Positions 6,959 through 15,275 of a stretch of 64,000 nucleotides of DNA are shown piece by piece. Under the pieces are notes generated by a model that did no database searches, was not told the DNA's origin, and saw only the letters and a list, made by a program, of their open reading frames with translations. Numbering within the stretch: position 1 is the first letter of the stretch; every line of letters begins with the position of its first letter. The translations under genes were made by a program, and so were the position numbers. Location: positions 1 through 64,000 of the forward strand of contig JAFXVN010000027.1 of the NCBI GenBank assembly GCA_017524545.1, in the 5' to 3' direction. The DNA is from Bacteroidaceae bacterium (GTDB lineage: Bacteria > Bacteroidota > Bacteroidia > Bacteroidales > Bacteroidaceae).

Positions 6959-8775
6959 TTCTTTATGATTTTAATGGTTGTTGTTTCTGTTTTGATAAGA
7001 TAGATGCCTGCGGGCTGGCCGTCCAGCGAATACTGGAGGCTGCCGTCTGCGCCTATGGTATGGGAGGCAATCTTGCGGCCGCTCATGTCGTAGATGCTGA
7101 CCATTGAACCCGGACGTGCCTTGTTCATGGAGAAGTCGTCGAATTCCTTGTCTTCGGGGATTCGGCCTATGGCATCTTCAAATTCTGTGATGTCCTTGGC
7201 AAGGGTGAACTTGCGCACGTCGGCTACGGGATAAGCAATGTCCACCTCGTCGGAGATGATGAGGAAGTCGCCGTCGCGGTGCTTGATGCGCGGATGTGTG
7301 GCGACGTGATAGACGTCAAACTGGCCGTTCTTCAGCCAGAGCACGAGCCAAGTGTCTTCGCCTTCTACGGGCGTGTCATTTCCCTGTGCTTCGATGGTGA
7401 ACTCTGAGGGATACCATGTGTCGCCTGGCATGACGGTCTCTGCTTGGCTCATCGTCGGTGCGTTGGGATAGAAGGTCTCCTGTGTGGCATCGGTGGCGTT
7501 TGCCCTGAGATAGTAGGGACGCTTGTAGATGCCGCTGCCTGTATATACGACATCTCCGTCTGTCGAGAGGGTTTCTACTGTCACCCATTCGCCGTCGATG
7601 TTCTGTCCGATGACATCAACTGTGGTCTGAACGGGCTGCCCGTCCTTCTCCACCTTCACGCCCAAGCTTCCGAGGTAGGCGTCGCCCATAATCTGCACTT
7701 CGCGGTACCATCCCATCATCGGATAGTAGAAGGTCAGGTAGTAGGCGGGATTGGTCAGTTCGAAGATGCGGTAGTTGTATTCATCCATAGAAGTGTGGAA
7801 GGCGTACTGGCCCGGAGCGCGTTCGCTGACACAGCTGGGGTCGAACAAGGTTGGATTCTCCATCCAGTCGTATTCCATACGGGTGAACATCTTCTGAGGC
7901 TCGGGAATCACATACTCGGTGTTGAGCATAAAGCCGTCGTTGCCAATGTAGCTGACGGAAGCCAGTACAGGCACACACACAACGCCACTGAGCGGATGGA
8001 GCAGCGTGAAGTCGCAATGCACCTTGTCGCCGCCCACTCCGATGATGAGCTGATAGCCGAGGTCTTCCTCCGTCGGGGTATAGACCTTACCGGTTGCACC
8101 TTCAATCTCTTCCATGTCCCAGTTGTTGGGGTTGCGGCGGTACCACTGATAGGTGAAATAGTCAGGAAAATCCTCGCTTGTGTAGTCTGTTGTATTGCCA
8201 TCTACGTATGTGCGTGAGGTGACGGAGAACTGCTCTCCGACAGGAATGCCCACCATCGTGTGCTCAATCGTAGGCGACTCCGTCCAGCCGATATAGCGCG
8301 AGGAGAAGCTGGGAGGTGTGGCCGTCACGATGTTCGAGACGTAGCCGTCCTTCTCTCCGCCGTGCAGACAGAGACGGAAGTCGGTGCTGACTGTGATGCT
8401 GGGGCTGGTACCTATGGTGCGGTCGCTGTAGGTAGTAGGATTCTCGCCGTCCATCATTGTAGCCCAAGCCCCATTTCCATGAGCACGGTACTGTATGGTG
8501 TAATAGTCACATCCAACCTCCGCAACCATAGGGAACGACAGGTTGGCAGCGATATAGACCCCACCGCCAAAGTAGTAGGTGTCATATCCCACATGGGTCA
8601 GTTCCAGTATGGGAAGCTCGCCTTCGCGGGCAGGAGCGAGGGCTGGCAGCTCGGGCAACAGACCTTTGCAGCCCGGCTCGGTCACTTCTGCTGGAAGTCG
8701 TCCGTTCTGGGCACTCACTGACAATGCGCCGAGGAGTGCCGCGATTAACAAGGTAAGTTTCTTCTTCATAAGCAT
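6955..8775 (-). CDS. large secreted protein with C-terminal sorting-like tail
   Basis: 606 aa. A signal peptide is followed by SVSAQNG at about residue 22. The body is rich in aromatic and Gly/Thr beta segments with no recognised catalytic motif, including a segment LGYQLIIGVGGDKVHC that resembles Ig-like surface-protein repeats. The end, VSIYDMSGRKIASHT...GIYLIKTETTTIKIIKK, is a T9SS-type sorting tail as seen in many Prevotella and Porphyromonas proteins. First gene of a two-gene unit with the lipocalin-like gene. Confidence 0.7.
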   Translation of the reverse strand: MLMKKKLTLLIAALLGALSVSAQNGRLPAEVTEPGCKGLLPELPALAPAREGELPILELTHVGYDTYYFGGGVYIAANLSFPMVAEVGCDYYTIQYRAHGNGAWATMMDGENPTTYSDRTIGTSPSITVSTDFRLCLHGGEKDGYVSNIVTATPPSFSSRYIGWTESPTIEHTMVGIPVGEQFSVTSRTYVDGNTTDYTSEDFPDYFTYQWYRRNPNNWDMEEIEGATGKVYTPTEEDLGYQLIIGVGGDKVHCDFTLLHPLSGVVCVPVLASVSYIGNDGFMLNTEYVIPEPQKMFTRMEYDWMENPTLFDPSCVSERAPGQYAFHTSMDEYNYRIFELTNPAYYLTFYYPMMGWYREVQIMGDAYLGSLGVKVEKDGQPVQTTVDVIGQNIDGEWVTVETLSTDGDVVYTGSGIYKRPYYLRANATDATQETFYPNAPTMSQAETVMPGDTWYPSEFTIEAQGNDTPVEGEDTWLVLWLKNGQFDVYHVATHPRIKHRDGDFLIISDEVDIAYPVADVRKFTLAKDITEFEDAIGRIPEDKEFDDFSMNKARPGSMVSIYDMSGRKIASHTIGADGSLQYSLDGQPAGIYLIKTETTTIKIIKK

Positions 8776-8817
8776 AAAAGTTTATGGTTATACCTAATTA
8801 TATAATAGTTCTCGCTG

Positions 8818-8825
8818 CAAAGATA
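8818..8825 (-). promoter_or_regulatory. -7 box for the two secreted-protein genes
   Basis: TATCTTTG on the minus strand, 42 nt before the start at 8775. Confidence 0.6.
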
Positions 8826-8925
8826 CGAAAAATAATTTATTCCAAGCGGTTAAAACAGGAAAATGTTTTGTTAAGCCGTGTTTTTCCCGGGTGGCACGAA
8901 GCTTGTTGTGCCATGCGTGGCAGGC

Positions 8926-8968
8926 AAAAAAAATGAGGGTATCGTTCCTCACGGAGCAATACCCTCTC
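8926..8968 (-). terminator. intrinsic terminator after gapA
   Basis: On the minus strand AGAGGGTAT...ATACCCTCA forms a stem followed by eight T. It lies about 50 nt downstream of the gapA stop. Confidence 0.85.
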
Positions 8969-9018
8969 TCAAATTCAATAGAGCTTATGAAACAAATTAT
9001 CTTTCCTTCTTGTGTCTA

Positions 9019-10047
9019 TTAAAGTTCTGCGAAGTACTTGATGGTGCGAACCATCTGGCTGGTGTAGCTGTTCTCGTTGTCGTACCAGCTAACTACCTGT
9101 ACGAGGCTGTTGCCGTCGCCCATCTTGCTGACCATAGTCTGGTTAGCGTCGAAGAGGCTACCGAACTTCATGCCGATGATGTCGCTGCTGACGAGCTTCT
9201 CCTCGGTGTAGCCGAAGCTCTCGTTTGTAGCGGCCTTCATAGCAGCGTTGATGCCTTCAACAGTTACCTCACCCTTGACAACAGCGTGCAGGATGGTGGT
9301 GGAACCTGTGAATGTGGGAACGCGCTGGGCAGCGCCGATGAGCTTGCCGTTCAGTTCGGGAATTACGAGGCCGATAGCCTTGGCAGCACCTGTGCTGTTG
9401 GGAACGATGTTGGCAGCACCGGCACGAGCACGCTGCAGGTCGCCCTTGCGCTGAGGACCGTCGAGAATCATCTGGTCGCCAGTGTAAGCGTGAACAGTTG
9501 TCATGATACCGCTCTGGATGGGAGCGAAGTCGTTCAGAGCCTTTGTCATGGGAGCCAGGCAGTTGGTGGTGCAGCTGGCAGCGCTGATGACGGTGTCTTC
9601 CTTCTTCAGGGTCTTGTGGTTTACGTTGAAGACGATGGTGGGGAGGTCGTTGCCTGCGGGAGCTGAGATGACAACCTTCTTGGCACCAGCGGTCAGGTGT
9701 GCAGAAGCCTTCTCCTTGCTTGTGTAGAAACCAGTGCACTCCAAAACTACGTCAACACCGAGCTTGCCCCAAGGCAGTTCAGCAGCGTTGGGCACTGCAT
9801 AGATGGTAATCTCCTTACCGTCAACGATGATAGAGTTCTCTGTAGCCTCTACAGTGTGCTTGTTCTCGCCGAACTTGCCGCAGAAACCGCCCTGAGCGGT
9901 GTCATACTTCAGGAGGTGAGCCAGCATCTTGGGGCTGGTGAGGTCGTTGATAGCGACTACTTCATAACCTTCAGCCTCGAACATCTGACGGAAAGCGAGG
10001 CGACCGATACGGCCGAAACCGTTAATAGCGACTTTTACGTTTGCCAT
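9019..10047 (-). CDS. gapA: glyceraldehyde-3-phosphate dehydrogenase, type I
   Basis: 342 aa. The NAD-binding start is [16 protein letters not shown], the catalytic Cys lies in [11 protein letters not shown] (about residue 160), the [15 protein letters not shown] and [13 protein letters not shown] segments match GAPDH, and the C-terminus has [13 protein letters not shown]. Converts glyceraldehyde-3-phosphate to 1,3-bisphosphoglycerate in glycolysis. The Asp of AINDLTSP near residue 35 favours NAD over NADP. Read from a -7 box at 10241 through a tiny ORF (10129-10221). Confidence 0.97.
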   Translation of the reverse strand: MANVKVAINGFGRIGRLAFRQMFEAEGYEVVAINDLTSPKMLAHLLKYDTAQGGFCGKFGENKHTVEATENSIIVDGKEITIYAVPNAAELPWGKLGVDVVLECTGFYTSKEKASAHLTAGAKKVVISAPAGNDLPTIVFNVNHKTLKKEDTVISAASCTTNCLAPMTKALNDFAPIQSGIMTTVHAYTGDQMILDGPQRKGDLQRARAGAANIVPNSTGAAKAIGLVIPELNGKLIGAAQRVPTFTGSTTILHAVVKGEVTVEGINAAMKAATNESFGYTEEKLVSSDIIGMKFGSLFDANQTMVSKMGDGNSLVQVVSWYDNENSYTSQMVRTIKYFAEL

Positions 10048-10085
10048 TTTTCTTTAGTTTTTATTAAAAAGGTTTATAATAAAAT

Positions 10086-10116
10086 TAGAATTTTGAATTT
10101 ATCGATTTTGAATTAT
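10086..10116. repeat. A/T tandem repeat upstream of gapA
   Basis: GAATTTTGAATTTATCGATTTTGAATT, period about 7-8, within the leader between the small ORF and gapA. Confidence 0.6.
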
Positions 10117-10128
10117 GCCTTGTGCGTC

Positions 10129-10221
10129 TCATCCGCAGTTGCAGTAATGTGCCGACTTGCAAGCGGCGGCAACCATTGCCAAAAGCAGGCCAAGCGATGT
10201 GTAAATGAGCGTTTTCTTCAC
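10129..10221 (-). CDS. 30-aa putative lipoprotein ORF in the gapA leader
   Basis: A GTG-started frame reads VKKTLIYTSLGLLLAM then VAAACKSAHYCNCG and stops. Lys-Lys start, hydrophobic core and VAAAC lipobox with Cys21 make a complete small lipoprotein signal with a 9-residue mature part holding two more Cys. The -7 box TATCTTTG lies 20 nt upstream and no other promoter is obvious before gapA, so the ORF would be translated from the gapA mRNA. Could be a genuine small protein or a leader peptide. Confidence 0.5.
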   Translation of the reverse strand: MKKTLIYTSLGLLLAMVAAACKSAHYCNCG

Positions 10222-10240
10222 TTTCTTTCTTTTTGCGGTG

Positions 10241-10248
10241 CAAAGATA
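10241..10248 (-). promoter_or_regulatory. -7 box for the small ORF and gapA
   Basis: TATCTTTG on the minus strand, about 190 nt before the gapA start. The long leader contains the 30-aa ORF. Confidence 0.6.
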
Positions 10249-10257
10249 CGACAAAAA

Positions 10258-10289
10258 AGTGAAAAGTAAAAAGTGAAAAGTGAAAAATG
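10258..10289. repeat. heptad tandem repeat GTGAAAA
   Basis: Four or more units of GTGAAAA/GTAAAAA in tandem, just upstream of the gapA promoter. The complementary word TTCACTT recurs at 12606-12646 and 4896-4917. Confidence 0.75.
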
Positions 10290-10344
10290 TAGGGGATAAG
10301 GAGAATAATTCTTCATTCTGCTTTCTCTATTTAGCAATTTTTCA

Positions 10345-10352
10345 TATCTTTG
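10345..10352 (+). promoter_or_regulatory. -7 box for mscL
   Basis: TATCTTTG, 92 nt before the mscL start; the leader is mostly heptad repeat. Confidence 0.6.
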
Positions 10353-10390
10353 TGCAGGAAATAATGTGAAAAAAGGAAGACAGCAAATAA

Positions 10391-10437
10391 ATTGTAAATA
10401 GTAAATTGTAAATAGTAAATTGTTAAATCGTAAATCA
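10391..10437. repeat. heptad tandem repeat GTAAATT in the mscL leader
   Basis: Six units of GTAAATT/GTAAATA/GTTAAATC in tandem, ending 8 nt before the mscL ATG. The same word occurs before the HU gene (28909) and rpsJ (47494). Confidence 0.8.
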
Positions 10438-10444
10438 AATCACT

Positions 10445-10855
10445 ATGTCATTCATTCAAGATTTCAAAGCGTTTGCGCTTAAAGGTAATGTGGTGGACAT
10501 GGCTGTCGGTGTCATCATCGGCGGTGCATTCGGCAAAATCGTGACCAGCGTTGTGAACAACGTCATCATGCCTCCTATCGGCGTGGTGACAGGCGGTGTC
10601 GATTTCACCGACCTCAAGCTCGTCATCAAGGAAGCTGAGGGCGAGGCGGAGGCCGTGACGCTCAACTACGGCCAGTTCATCCAGGATGTTGTGGATTTCC
10701 TCATCATCGCATTCTGCATCTTCCTCATGGTGAAAGGCATCTCTGCCCTGACACGCAAGAAGGAAGAGGAGAAGGCTGCTGAACCCGCACCTGCTCCAGA
10801 ACCCAGCGCAGAAGAGAAGCTGCTGACAGAGATTCGTGACTTGCTGAAGAAGTAA
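10445..10855 (+). CDS. mscL: large-conductance mechanosensitive channel
   Basis: 136 aa, normal for MscL. The N-terminal amphipathic helix [20 protein letters not shown] leads into TM1 with [15 protein letters not shown]2 is [15 protein letters not shown], and a charged C-terminal helix carries an Ala/Pro/Glu stretch ([13 protein letters not shown]). Forms an inner-membrane pore that opens on hypo-osmotic shock. Monocistronic with a heptad-repeat leader. Confidence 0.96.
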   Translation: MSFIQDFKAFALKGNVVDMAVGVIIGGAFGKIVTSVVNNVIMPPIGVVTGGVDFTDLKLVIKEAEGEAEAVTLNYGQFIQDVVDFLIIAFCIFLMVKGISALTRKKEEEKAAEPAPAPEPSAEEKLLTEIRDLLKK

Positions 10856-10867
10856 TTTGTTTTTGGG

Positions 10868-10996
10868 GAAGTTAAAGAAGTTAATGAAGTTATGTGGCTT
10901 TCAGCCACGGAAGTTAAAGGACAATAGTCTTGCATCTTGGAACACTACAACCCAAAGTGTCGTCCTTTAACTTCCTTAACTTCCTTAACTTCCTCA
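10868..10996. repeat. hairpin of 9-nt words after mscL
   Basis: GAAGTTAAAGAAGTTAATG and GGAAGTTAAAGGAC on one side pair with GTCCTTTAACTTCC and CTTAACTTCCTTAACTTCC on the other, period 9. It ends 17 nt before the GH76 start and could end or process the mscL transcript. Confidence 0.7.
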
Positions 10997-11012
10997 ATTA
11001 AAAGGTAAAAAG

Positions 11013-12563
11013 ATGTTTAAGAAATTTGCTATCCTCCTGCTCCTTGCCCCTTGCTTCTTGCCCCTCTTTTCTCAGACGACGGCCATCAAGAACCTCTACC
11101 GCACCGTCAGCGACACCTATGAGACGAAGGCCGACTCCATGACCAACGCCTTCATCGAGTCCTTTATGATAAAGGAAAAGGGCATCTTCAACGACCGATA
11201 CCAGTACTATGCCTTCAATGCCTACTGGACGCAGGCACACGCCATCGATGTCATCATCTATGCCTACGAGCGGCACAAGAACATCAACCGTACGCTTGCC
11301 AACAAGTACCTCAACTACATCCGGCTGTGGTACAAAAACAAGGCAAATAACTATGCCGGTGCTGCGGCCAGTTCCAGTACGACGCCCAACACCAGCACCG
11401 ACTATAAGATGTTCGAGAACCCCTTCACCGACGATATGTGCTGGATAACACTCACCCTCCTGCACATCGGCGAAGCAACCGGCACCAAGGCTTACACCAC
11501 CGTAGCCCGTCAGGTTTTCGACAACTACATCATCAAACGCGCCAGCGAAGACGAAGCGACAGGGGGACTGTGGCTGCCCTGGAACACAAATGGCGACGGC
11601 AACGGGCCGAATGCCTGCACACAGTCGCCTGCCACACTGATTGCCGCCAAACTCTATCAGAAGTTTGGCACGGCAAAGTATCTGGAGTATGCCAAGAAAC
11701 TCTATGCCTACACCTCCAAGAAGATTGTCTTTTCCGACGGACGTGTGGAAGACCCTCCCCTGACCTACACGCAGGGAACCTTCGGCGAGGCGTGCCGCAT
11801 ACTCTATCACGTCACCGACGAGTCAACTGCCATCAAAAACAAGTACAAGTCGCTCGCCTATACATATCTTAATTATGCTTTCACCAGTGGTCGCTGCACC
11901 AACGGACAGAACATCCTGCGCGACGAAGGGCACAACGGCGACCAGAGCATCTTCAAGGCCGTGCTCATCCCATACGCCGTCAACTTCGTCCTCGACGAGG
12001 ACATGGCTGCCTCCAACCGCCTCAGCCTCTGCCGCCTCATTCAGAAGAACACCACGACGATGTGGGGCAACCTCGACCTTACACGCTATCCCATCGTCTT
12101 CTGCAACTGGGACTGGACGAAGCCCTATACAGGCGAAGACAGCGATGCCTCGATGGGGTCGGCTTGCTGCGGAGCCTCGCTGATGGAGAACTCGGCACGC
12201 CTGTGCCGCGCCATCATCGACCGCTACGACCTCGGCGCACTCTATGCCGAGTGCAGCAGCCTCAGCATCCAGCCGGGACATGAGAACGATGCCGAGTTGG
12301 CAGCTTTCAACGCGGCAATGGCAAATGCAGCAGAGATTCTTGCCGCCCCAAGCGACTATCTGACCTATCAATTCAAGCAGGCCATAGAAAACCTCCAAGC
12401 CGCCTATCCTGGTGCACAGGAGTATGCCACAGGCATAAATGAAATTAGCAATGAACAATTAAAAATTAAAGAGGATATCTACGACCTGAGCGGAAGAAGG
12501 ATGGGCAAAGGAAACCTGCCTCGCGGCATTTACATCCAGAACGGAAGGAAAGTCCTTCGCTAA
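11013..12563 (+). CDS. glycoside hydrolase family 76 (alpha-1,6-mannanase-like), secreted
   Basis: 516 aa. Signal peptide MFKKFAILLLLAPCFLPLFSQ. The (alpha/alpha) barrel family hallmark, a pair of Asp, is in NPFTDDMCWITL (about residues 138-149), with YWTQAHAIDVIIYAY and GGLWLPWNTN also typical. GH76 enzymes cut alpha-1,6-mannan of fungal walls. The C-terminus IYDLSGRRMGKG...GIYIQNGRKVLR is a sorting tail. The preceding linker (NEISNEQLKIKED) is encoded by an A/T repeat at 12437-12472. A mannosidase (GH92) is also in this window. Confidence 0.88.
   Translation: MFKKFAILLLLAPCFLPLFSQTTAIKNLYRTVSDTYETKADSMTNAFIESFMIKEKGIFNDRYQYYAFNAYWTQAHAIDVIIYAYERHKNINRTLANKYLNYIRLWYKNKANNYAGAAASSSTTPNTSTDYKMFENPFTDDMCWITLTLLHIGEATGTKAYTTVARQVFDNYIIKRASEDEATGGLWLPWNTNGDGNGPNACTQSPATLIAAKLYQKFGTAKYLEYAKKLYAYTSKKIVFSDGRVEDPPLTYTQGTFGEACRILYHVTDESTAIKNKYKSLAYTYLNYAFTSGRCTNGQNILRDEGHNGDQSIFKAVLIPYAVNFVLDEDMAASNRLSLCRLIQKNTTTMWGNLDLTRYPIVFCNWDWTKPYTGEDSDASMGSACCGASLMENSARLCRAIIDRYDLGALYAECSSLSIQPGHENDAELAAFNAAMANAAEILAAPSDYLTYQFKQAIENLQAAYPGAQEYATGINEISNEQLKIKEDIYDLSGRRMGKGNLPRGIYIQNGRKVLR
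12437..12472. repeat. A/T repeat inside the GH76 gene, before the tail
   Basis: GAAATTAGCAATGAACAATT and AAAAATTAAAG resemble the intergenic A/T heptad repeats but are in frame, encoding the linker between TGI and the IYDLSGRR tail. Confidence 0.55.
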
Positions 12564-12605
12564 CCCCGTTTACTGTAAACAAATGTTAAATTGCAGAAGC
12601 TGACA

Positions 12606-12646
12606 AATAATTTTTCACTTTTCACATTTCACTTTTCACTTTTTGT
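12606..12646. repeat. heptad tandem repeat TTCACTT upstream of tRNA-Cys
   Basis: TTCACTT/TTCACAT units in tandem, ending at the -7 box. A second word, ATTGTAAATCGTCAAATTG, follows at 12688-12713, between promoter and tRNA. Confidence 0.7.
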
Positions 12647-12648
12647 TG

Positions 12649-12656
12649 TACCTTTG
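12649..12656 (+). promoter_or_regulatory. -7 box for tRNA-Cys
   Basis: TACCTTTG, 63 nt before the tRNA 5' end. Confidence 0.6.
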
Positions 12657-12718
12657 CACCGCAATTTGAGCGAAAGCAGTCAATCGAAAATTGTAAATCG
12701 TCAAATTGTAAATGTTTT

Positions 12719-12793
12719 GGTGCCTTGGATGAGTGGCTTAGTCAGTGGTCTGCAAAACCATGCACGGCGGTTCGAATCCGCCAGGCACCTCCA
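12719..12793 (+). tRNA. tRNA-Cys (GCA)
   Basis: The acceptor stem GGTGCCT pairs with AGGCACC, the anticodon loop is CTGCAAA (anticodon GCA), and the T arm is GGCGG-TTCGAAT-CCGCC. The discriminator base is T, the main identity base of tRNA-Cys, and CCA is encoded. The D arm was not resolved base by base. It is followed by a terminator, and metY, a sulfur assimilation gene, lies next. Confidence 0.95.
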
Positions 12794-12804
12794 CCAAAAG
12801 AAGA

Positions 12805-12842
12805 ATCCCGCAACGGTCAGTGCCGCTGCGGGATTTTCACAA
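12805..12842 (+). terminator. intrinsic terminator after tRNA-Cys
   Basis: AATCCCGCA...TGCGGGATTTT: 9-bp stem with an inner CGG/CCG pairing and a T run. It separates the tRNA transcript from metY. Confidence 0.85.
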
Positions 12843-12868
12843 AAACGACCTACTCATTATGAAACAGG

Positions 12869-12954
12869 TTGTCGAGCGCAAAGGTTGCTCGACAAAGTCC
12901 TCCGCCTGTTTGCCTCACGAGCAACTTTTCTTCGTACCTTCTTGCGCTCGACAA
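12869..12954. repeat. three related inverted repeats upstream of metY
   Basis: TTGTCGAGCGCAA (12869-12881) pairs either with GCTCGACAA at 12887-12895 (9 bp) or with its exact complement TTGCGCTCGACAA at 12942-12954 (13 bp). These are mutually exclusive structures. The whole region lies upstream of the metY -7 box, so an attenuator would need a more upstream start. Confidence 0.55.
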
Positions 12955-12996
12955 TAAAAATAAAAACATTTATTTTGTGTTGTGCTCGCTTTTTCG

Positions 12997-13004
12997 TACC
13001 TTTG
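12997..13004 (+). promoter_or_regulatory. -7 box for metY
   Basis: TACCTTTG, 33 nt before the metY ATG at 13038. The short leader it implies is too small for a SAM riboswitch. Confidence 0.7.
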
Positions 13005-13037
13005 CACGGTGATTATCAAACAACAACCTGTTTCATT

Positions 13038-14315
13038 ATGAAAAAGAACCTCGAAACCATCTGCATTCACGGCGGATGGAGGCCCAAGAAGGGCGAACCA
13101 CAGCAACTCCCCATCTACCAAAGTACAACATTCCGCTACGAGACGAGCGACCAGATGGCGCGTCTCTTCGACCTCAAGGACAGCGGCTACTTCTATACCC
13201 GCTTGGCCAACCCGACGAACGATGCCGTGGCACAGAAGATTGCCGCACTGGAAGGCGGTGTGGGTGCAGTGCTGACGAGCAGCGGACAGGCGGCGAACTT
13301 CTACGCCATCTTCAATATCTGTCAGGCTGGCGACCACTTCATCACTGCCAACACGATTTACGGCGGTACGTTCAACCTCTTTGGCGTGACGCTCAAGAAG
13401 CTGGGCATCGAATGCACTTTCATCGACCCCGATTGGGACGACGAGCGCATCGAGGCCTGTTTCCGTCCGAACACGAAATGCTTCTTCGGCGAGACCATCT
13501 CCAATCCCGGCTGCAACGTCTTCGACATTGAGCGCTTCGCCAAGATGGCGCACAAGCACGGCGTGCCTCTGATTGTTGACAACACCTTCGCCACCCCCAT
13601 CAACTGCCGCCCGTTCGAGTGGGGCTGCGACATCGTGACACACTCCACGACGAAGTACATGGACGGACACGCCACGCAGGTGGGCGGCGTAGTGGTGGAT
13701 AGCGGCAACTTCCCGTGGGACGACTATGCAGACAAGTTCCCCGGCCTCTGCACGCCCGACGAGTCTTATCACGGCCTCACCTACACCAAGGCTTTCGGCA
13801 AGATGGCTTACACCACCAAGCTTGTGGCCCAGCTGATGCGCGACCTCGGCAGCATCCCTGCTCCGCAGAACGCCTTCCTGCTCAACCTCGGCCTTGAGAC
13901 CCTGCACCTGCGAATGCCCCGCCATTGCGAGAACGCACAGAAGGTTGCCGAGTGGCTGGAGAAGAATCCGAAGGTGGGATGGGTGAACTATGCCGGCCTG
14001 CCCTCGAACAAATACTATGCTTTGGCTCAGAAGTACATGCCCGGCGGCACTTGCGGCGTGATTGCCTTCGGGCTGAAGGGCACGAAGGAGGAGGCCATCC
14101 GCTTCATGGACAACTTGGACTTCATCAGCATCGTGACGCACGTTGCCGATGCCCGCACCTGTGTGCTGCACCCCGCCAGCCATACGCACCGCCAGCTCAG
14201 CGACGAGCAGCTCCGCGAGGCAGGCATCGCGCCTGACTTGGTGCGCCTGAGCGTCGGCATCGAGAACATCGACGACATCATCGCCGACCTCGAGCAGGCA
14301 ATGGCGAAGATGTAG
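13038..14315 (+). CDS. metY: O-acetylhomoserine aminocarboxypropyltransferase / sulfhydrylase
   Basis: 425 aa PLP enzyme of the Cys/Met metabolism class. N-terminus ETICIHGGWRPKKGEPQQLP, substrate region YFYTRLANPTNDAVAQK, PLP lysine in THSTTKYMDGH (about residue 205), and the C-terminal HPASHTHRQLSDEQ and RLSVGIENIDDI motifs. It makes homocysteine from O-acetylhomoserine and sulfide in the cytoplasm. The frame is open upstream to 12591 through the tRNA gene, which cannot be coding; ATG 13038 follows the promoter and matches the family start. Confidence 0.95.
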   Translation: MKKNLETICIHGGWRPKKGEPQQLPIYQSTTFRYETSDQMARLFDLKDSGYFYTRLANPTNDAVAQKIAALEGGVGAVLTSSGQAANFYAIFNICQAGDHFITANTIYGGTFNLFGVTLKKLGIECTFIDPDWDDERIEACFRPNTKCFFGETISNPGCNVFDIERFAKMAHKHGVPLIVDNTFATPINCRPFEWGCDIVTHSTTKYMDGHATQVGGVVVDSGNFPWDDYADKFPGLCTPDESYHGLTYTKAFGKMAYTTKLVAQLMRDLGSIPAPQNAFLLNLGLETLHLRMPRHCENAQKVAEWLEKNPKVGWVNYAGLPSNKYYALAQKYMPGGTCGVIAFGLKGTKEEAIRFMDNLDFISIVTHVADARTCVLHPASHTHRQLSDEQLREAGIAPDLVRLSVGIENIDDIIADLEQAMAKM

Positions 14316-14318
14316 TCC

Positions 14319-14481
14319 ATAGCTCATAATTCATAGTTCATAATTCATAGTTCATAGTTGACTTCGTCGAGCTGAAGCTTCATAGTTGTGTGATGCAAGC
14401 TGGCTTTAACGTGCCTGCTCATCATAAATTTTCTTAATTCTTTCGCAACTATGAACTATGGACTATGAACTATGAACTATT
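14319..14481. repeat. inverted heptad arrays TTCATAG / CTATGAA
   Basis: TTCATAG/TTCATAA units (14322-14360) are answered by ACTATGA/ACTATGG units (14449-14481), so the two heptad arrays can pair into a long hairpin around about 85 nt. It lies after metY and immediately before the -7 box of the DUF4369 gene. Confidence 0.75.
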
Positions 14482-14486
14482 ATGTG

Positions 14487-14494
14487 TATCTTTG
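14487..14494 (+). promoter_or_regulatory. -7 box for the DUF4369 gene
   Basis: TATCTTTG, 20 nt before GTG 14514. It overlaps the first codons of the longer frame from ATG 14472, which it therefore argues against. Confidence 0.6.
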
Positions 14495-14513
14495 TCGTGC
14501 TTTAAGCACAAAA

Positions 14514-15203
14514 GTGGTGAATAACAAACTATACTATCTGCTTTCAGCCGTTCTGCTGACGTTTGTCTCCTGCCAGAGCCAGTACATGGTGAGGGGTTCC
14601 TCCAATGTGGATGAACTGGAGGGAAAGATGCTGACGCTGAAGGTCTATGTCGATGGTGAGATGCAAAGCATCGACTCTACGCGAGTTGTGCACGGTCGCT
14701 TCAGCTTCGGCGGCGGCATGGACTCCACGATGCTTGCCAATGTCTTCCTCGGCAACCTGAGCATCATGCCCATTGTGCTGGAGGAGGGCGAGGTGAAGCT
14801 GCAAATCAACGAGTCGCAGCAAACGGCCTCCGGTACGCCGCTCAACGACACGTTATCCGGCTTCATCCAGCGCAAGACACAGCTCGACGCACGGATGGCA
14901 GAGCTGCCGCATCTGGAGTCGCAGATGATTATGGACGGCACGGACTACGACGACATCATGTTCGAGCTGGGCAAGCAGTCGAAACAGATAGCGGCCGAGA
15001 ACGACAAGCTTATCACCCGCTTCATACGCGCGAATTATAATAATGTATTAGGGCCGGGCATCTTTATGATTCTGACCAGCAGCCTGCCTTATCCCGTCCT
15101 CACCCCGCAGATAGAGGAAATCATCTTGAACGCTCCACCATACTTCCTCGGACATCCCTACGTCAAGAAGTATATTGAGGAAGCGAAGAAGAATGGGGAT
15201 TAG
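14514..15203 (+). CDS. DUF4369 domain lipoprotein
   Basis: About 229 aa from GTG 14514 (VVNNKLYYLLSAVL), with a lipoprotein signal ending TFVSC, Cys20. The DUF4369 module is a beta-rich domain of about 90 aa (YMVRGSSNVDELEGKMLTLK to LEEGEVKLQIN), followed by a helical region. In Bacteroidetes this domain is often the N-terminal half of thioredoxin-like lipoproteins; here no CxxC thioredoxin domain follows, so it is the short version. Role unknown. An ATG at 14472 is in frame but lies upstream of the -7 box. Confidence 0.8.
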   Translation: MVNNKLYYLLSAVLLTFVSCQSQYMVRGSSNVDELEGKMLTLKVYVDGEMQSIDSTRVVHGRFSFGGGMDSTMLANVFLGNLSIMPIVLEEGEVKLQINESQQTASGTPLNDTLSGFIQRKTQLDARMAELPHLESQMIMDGTDYDDIMFELGKQSKQIAAENDKLITRFIRANYNNVLGPGIFMILTSSLPYPVLTPQIEEIILNAPPYFLGHPYVKKYIEEAKKNGD

Positions 15204-15275
15204 GGATTAAAAGGATTAGAGATTAGTGATTAGGGATTACAATGTTTAATGTTCAACTTTCATCTTTCAATTTGT
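15198..15275. repeat. heptad repeat GATTAGG running into the start of plsC
   Basis: GATTAGG/GATTAAAAG/GATTAGA/GATTAGT units lead up to ATG 15242. Heptad-like words (ATGTTTA, ATGTTCA, ACTTTCA, TCTTTCA) continue through the first ten codons of the acyltransferase gene. Confidence 0.7.

Noticed and set aside
12591-13037. N-terminal extension of metY
   Set aside because: The frame runs through tRNA-Cys, its terminator and the metY promoter.
12794-13037. SAM riboswitch upstream of metY
   Set aside because: The -7 box at 12997 leaves a leader of under 30 nt, and no riboswitch core was recognised further upstream.
12915-14327. 470-aa minus-strand frame over metY
   Set aside because: Shadow of a clear PLP enzyme gene.
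14319-14481. CRISPR or origin iterons
   Set aside because: Seven-nt words in inverted arrays without spacers; no replication gene nearby.
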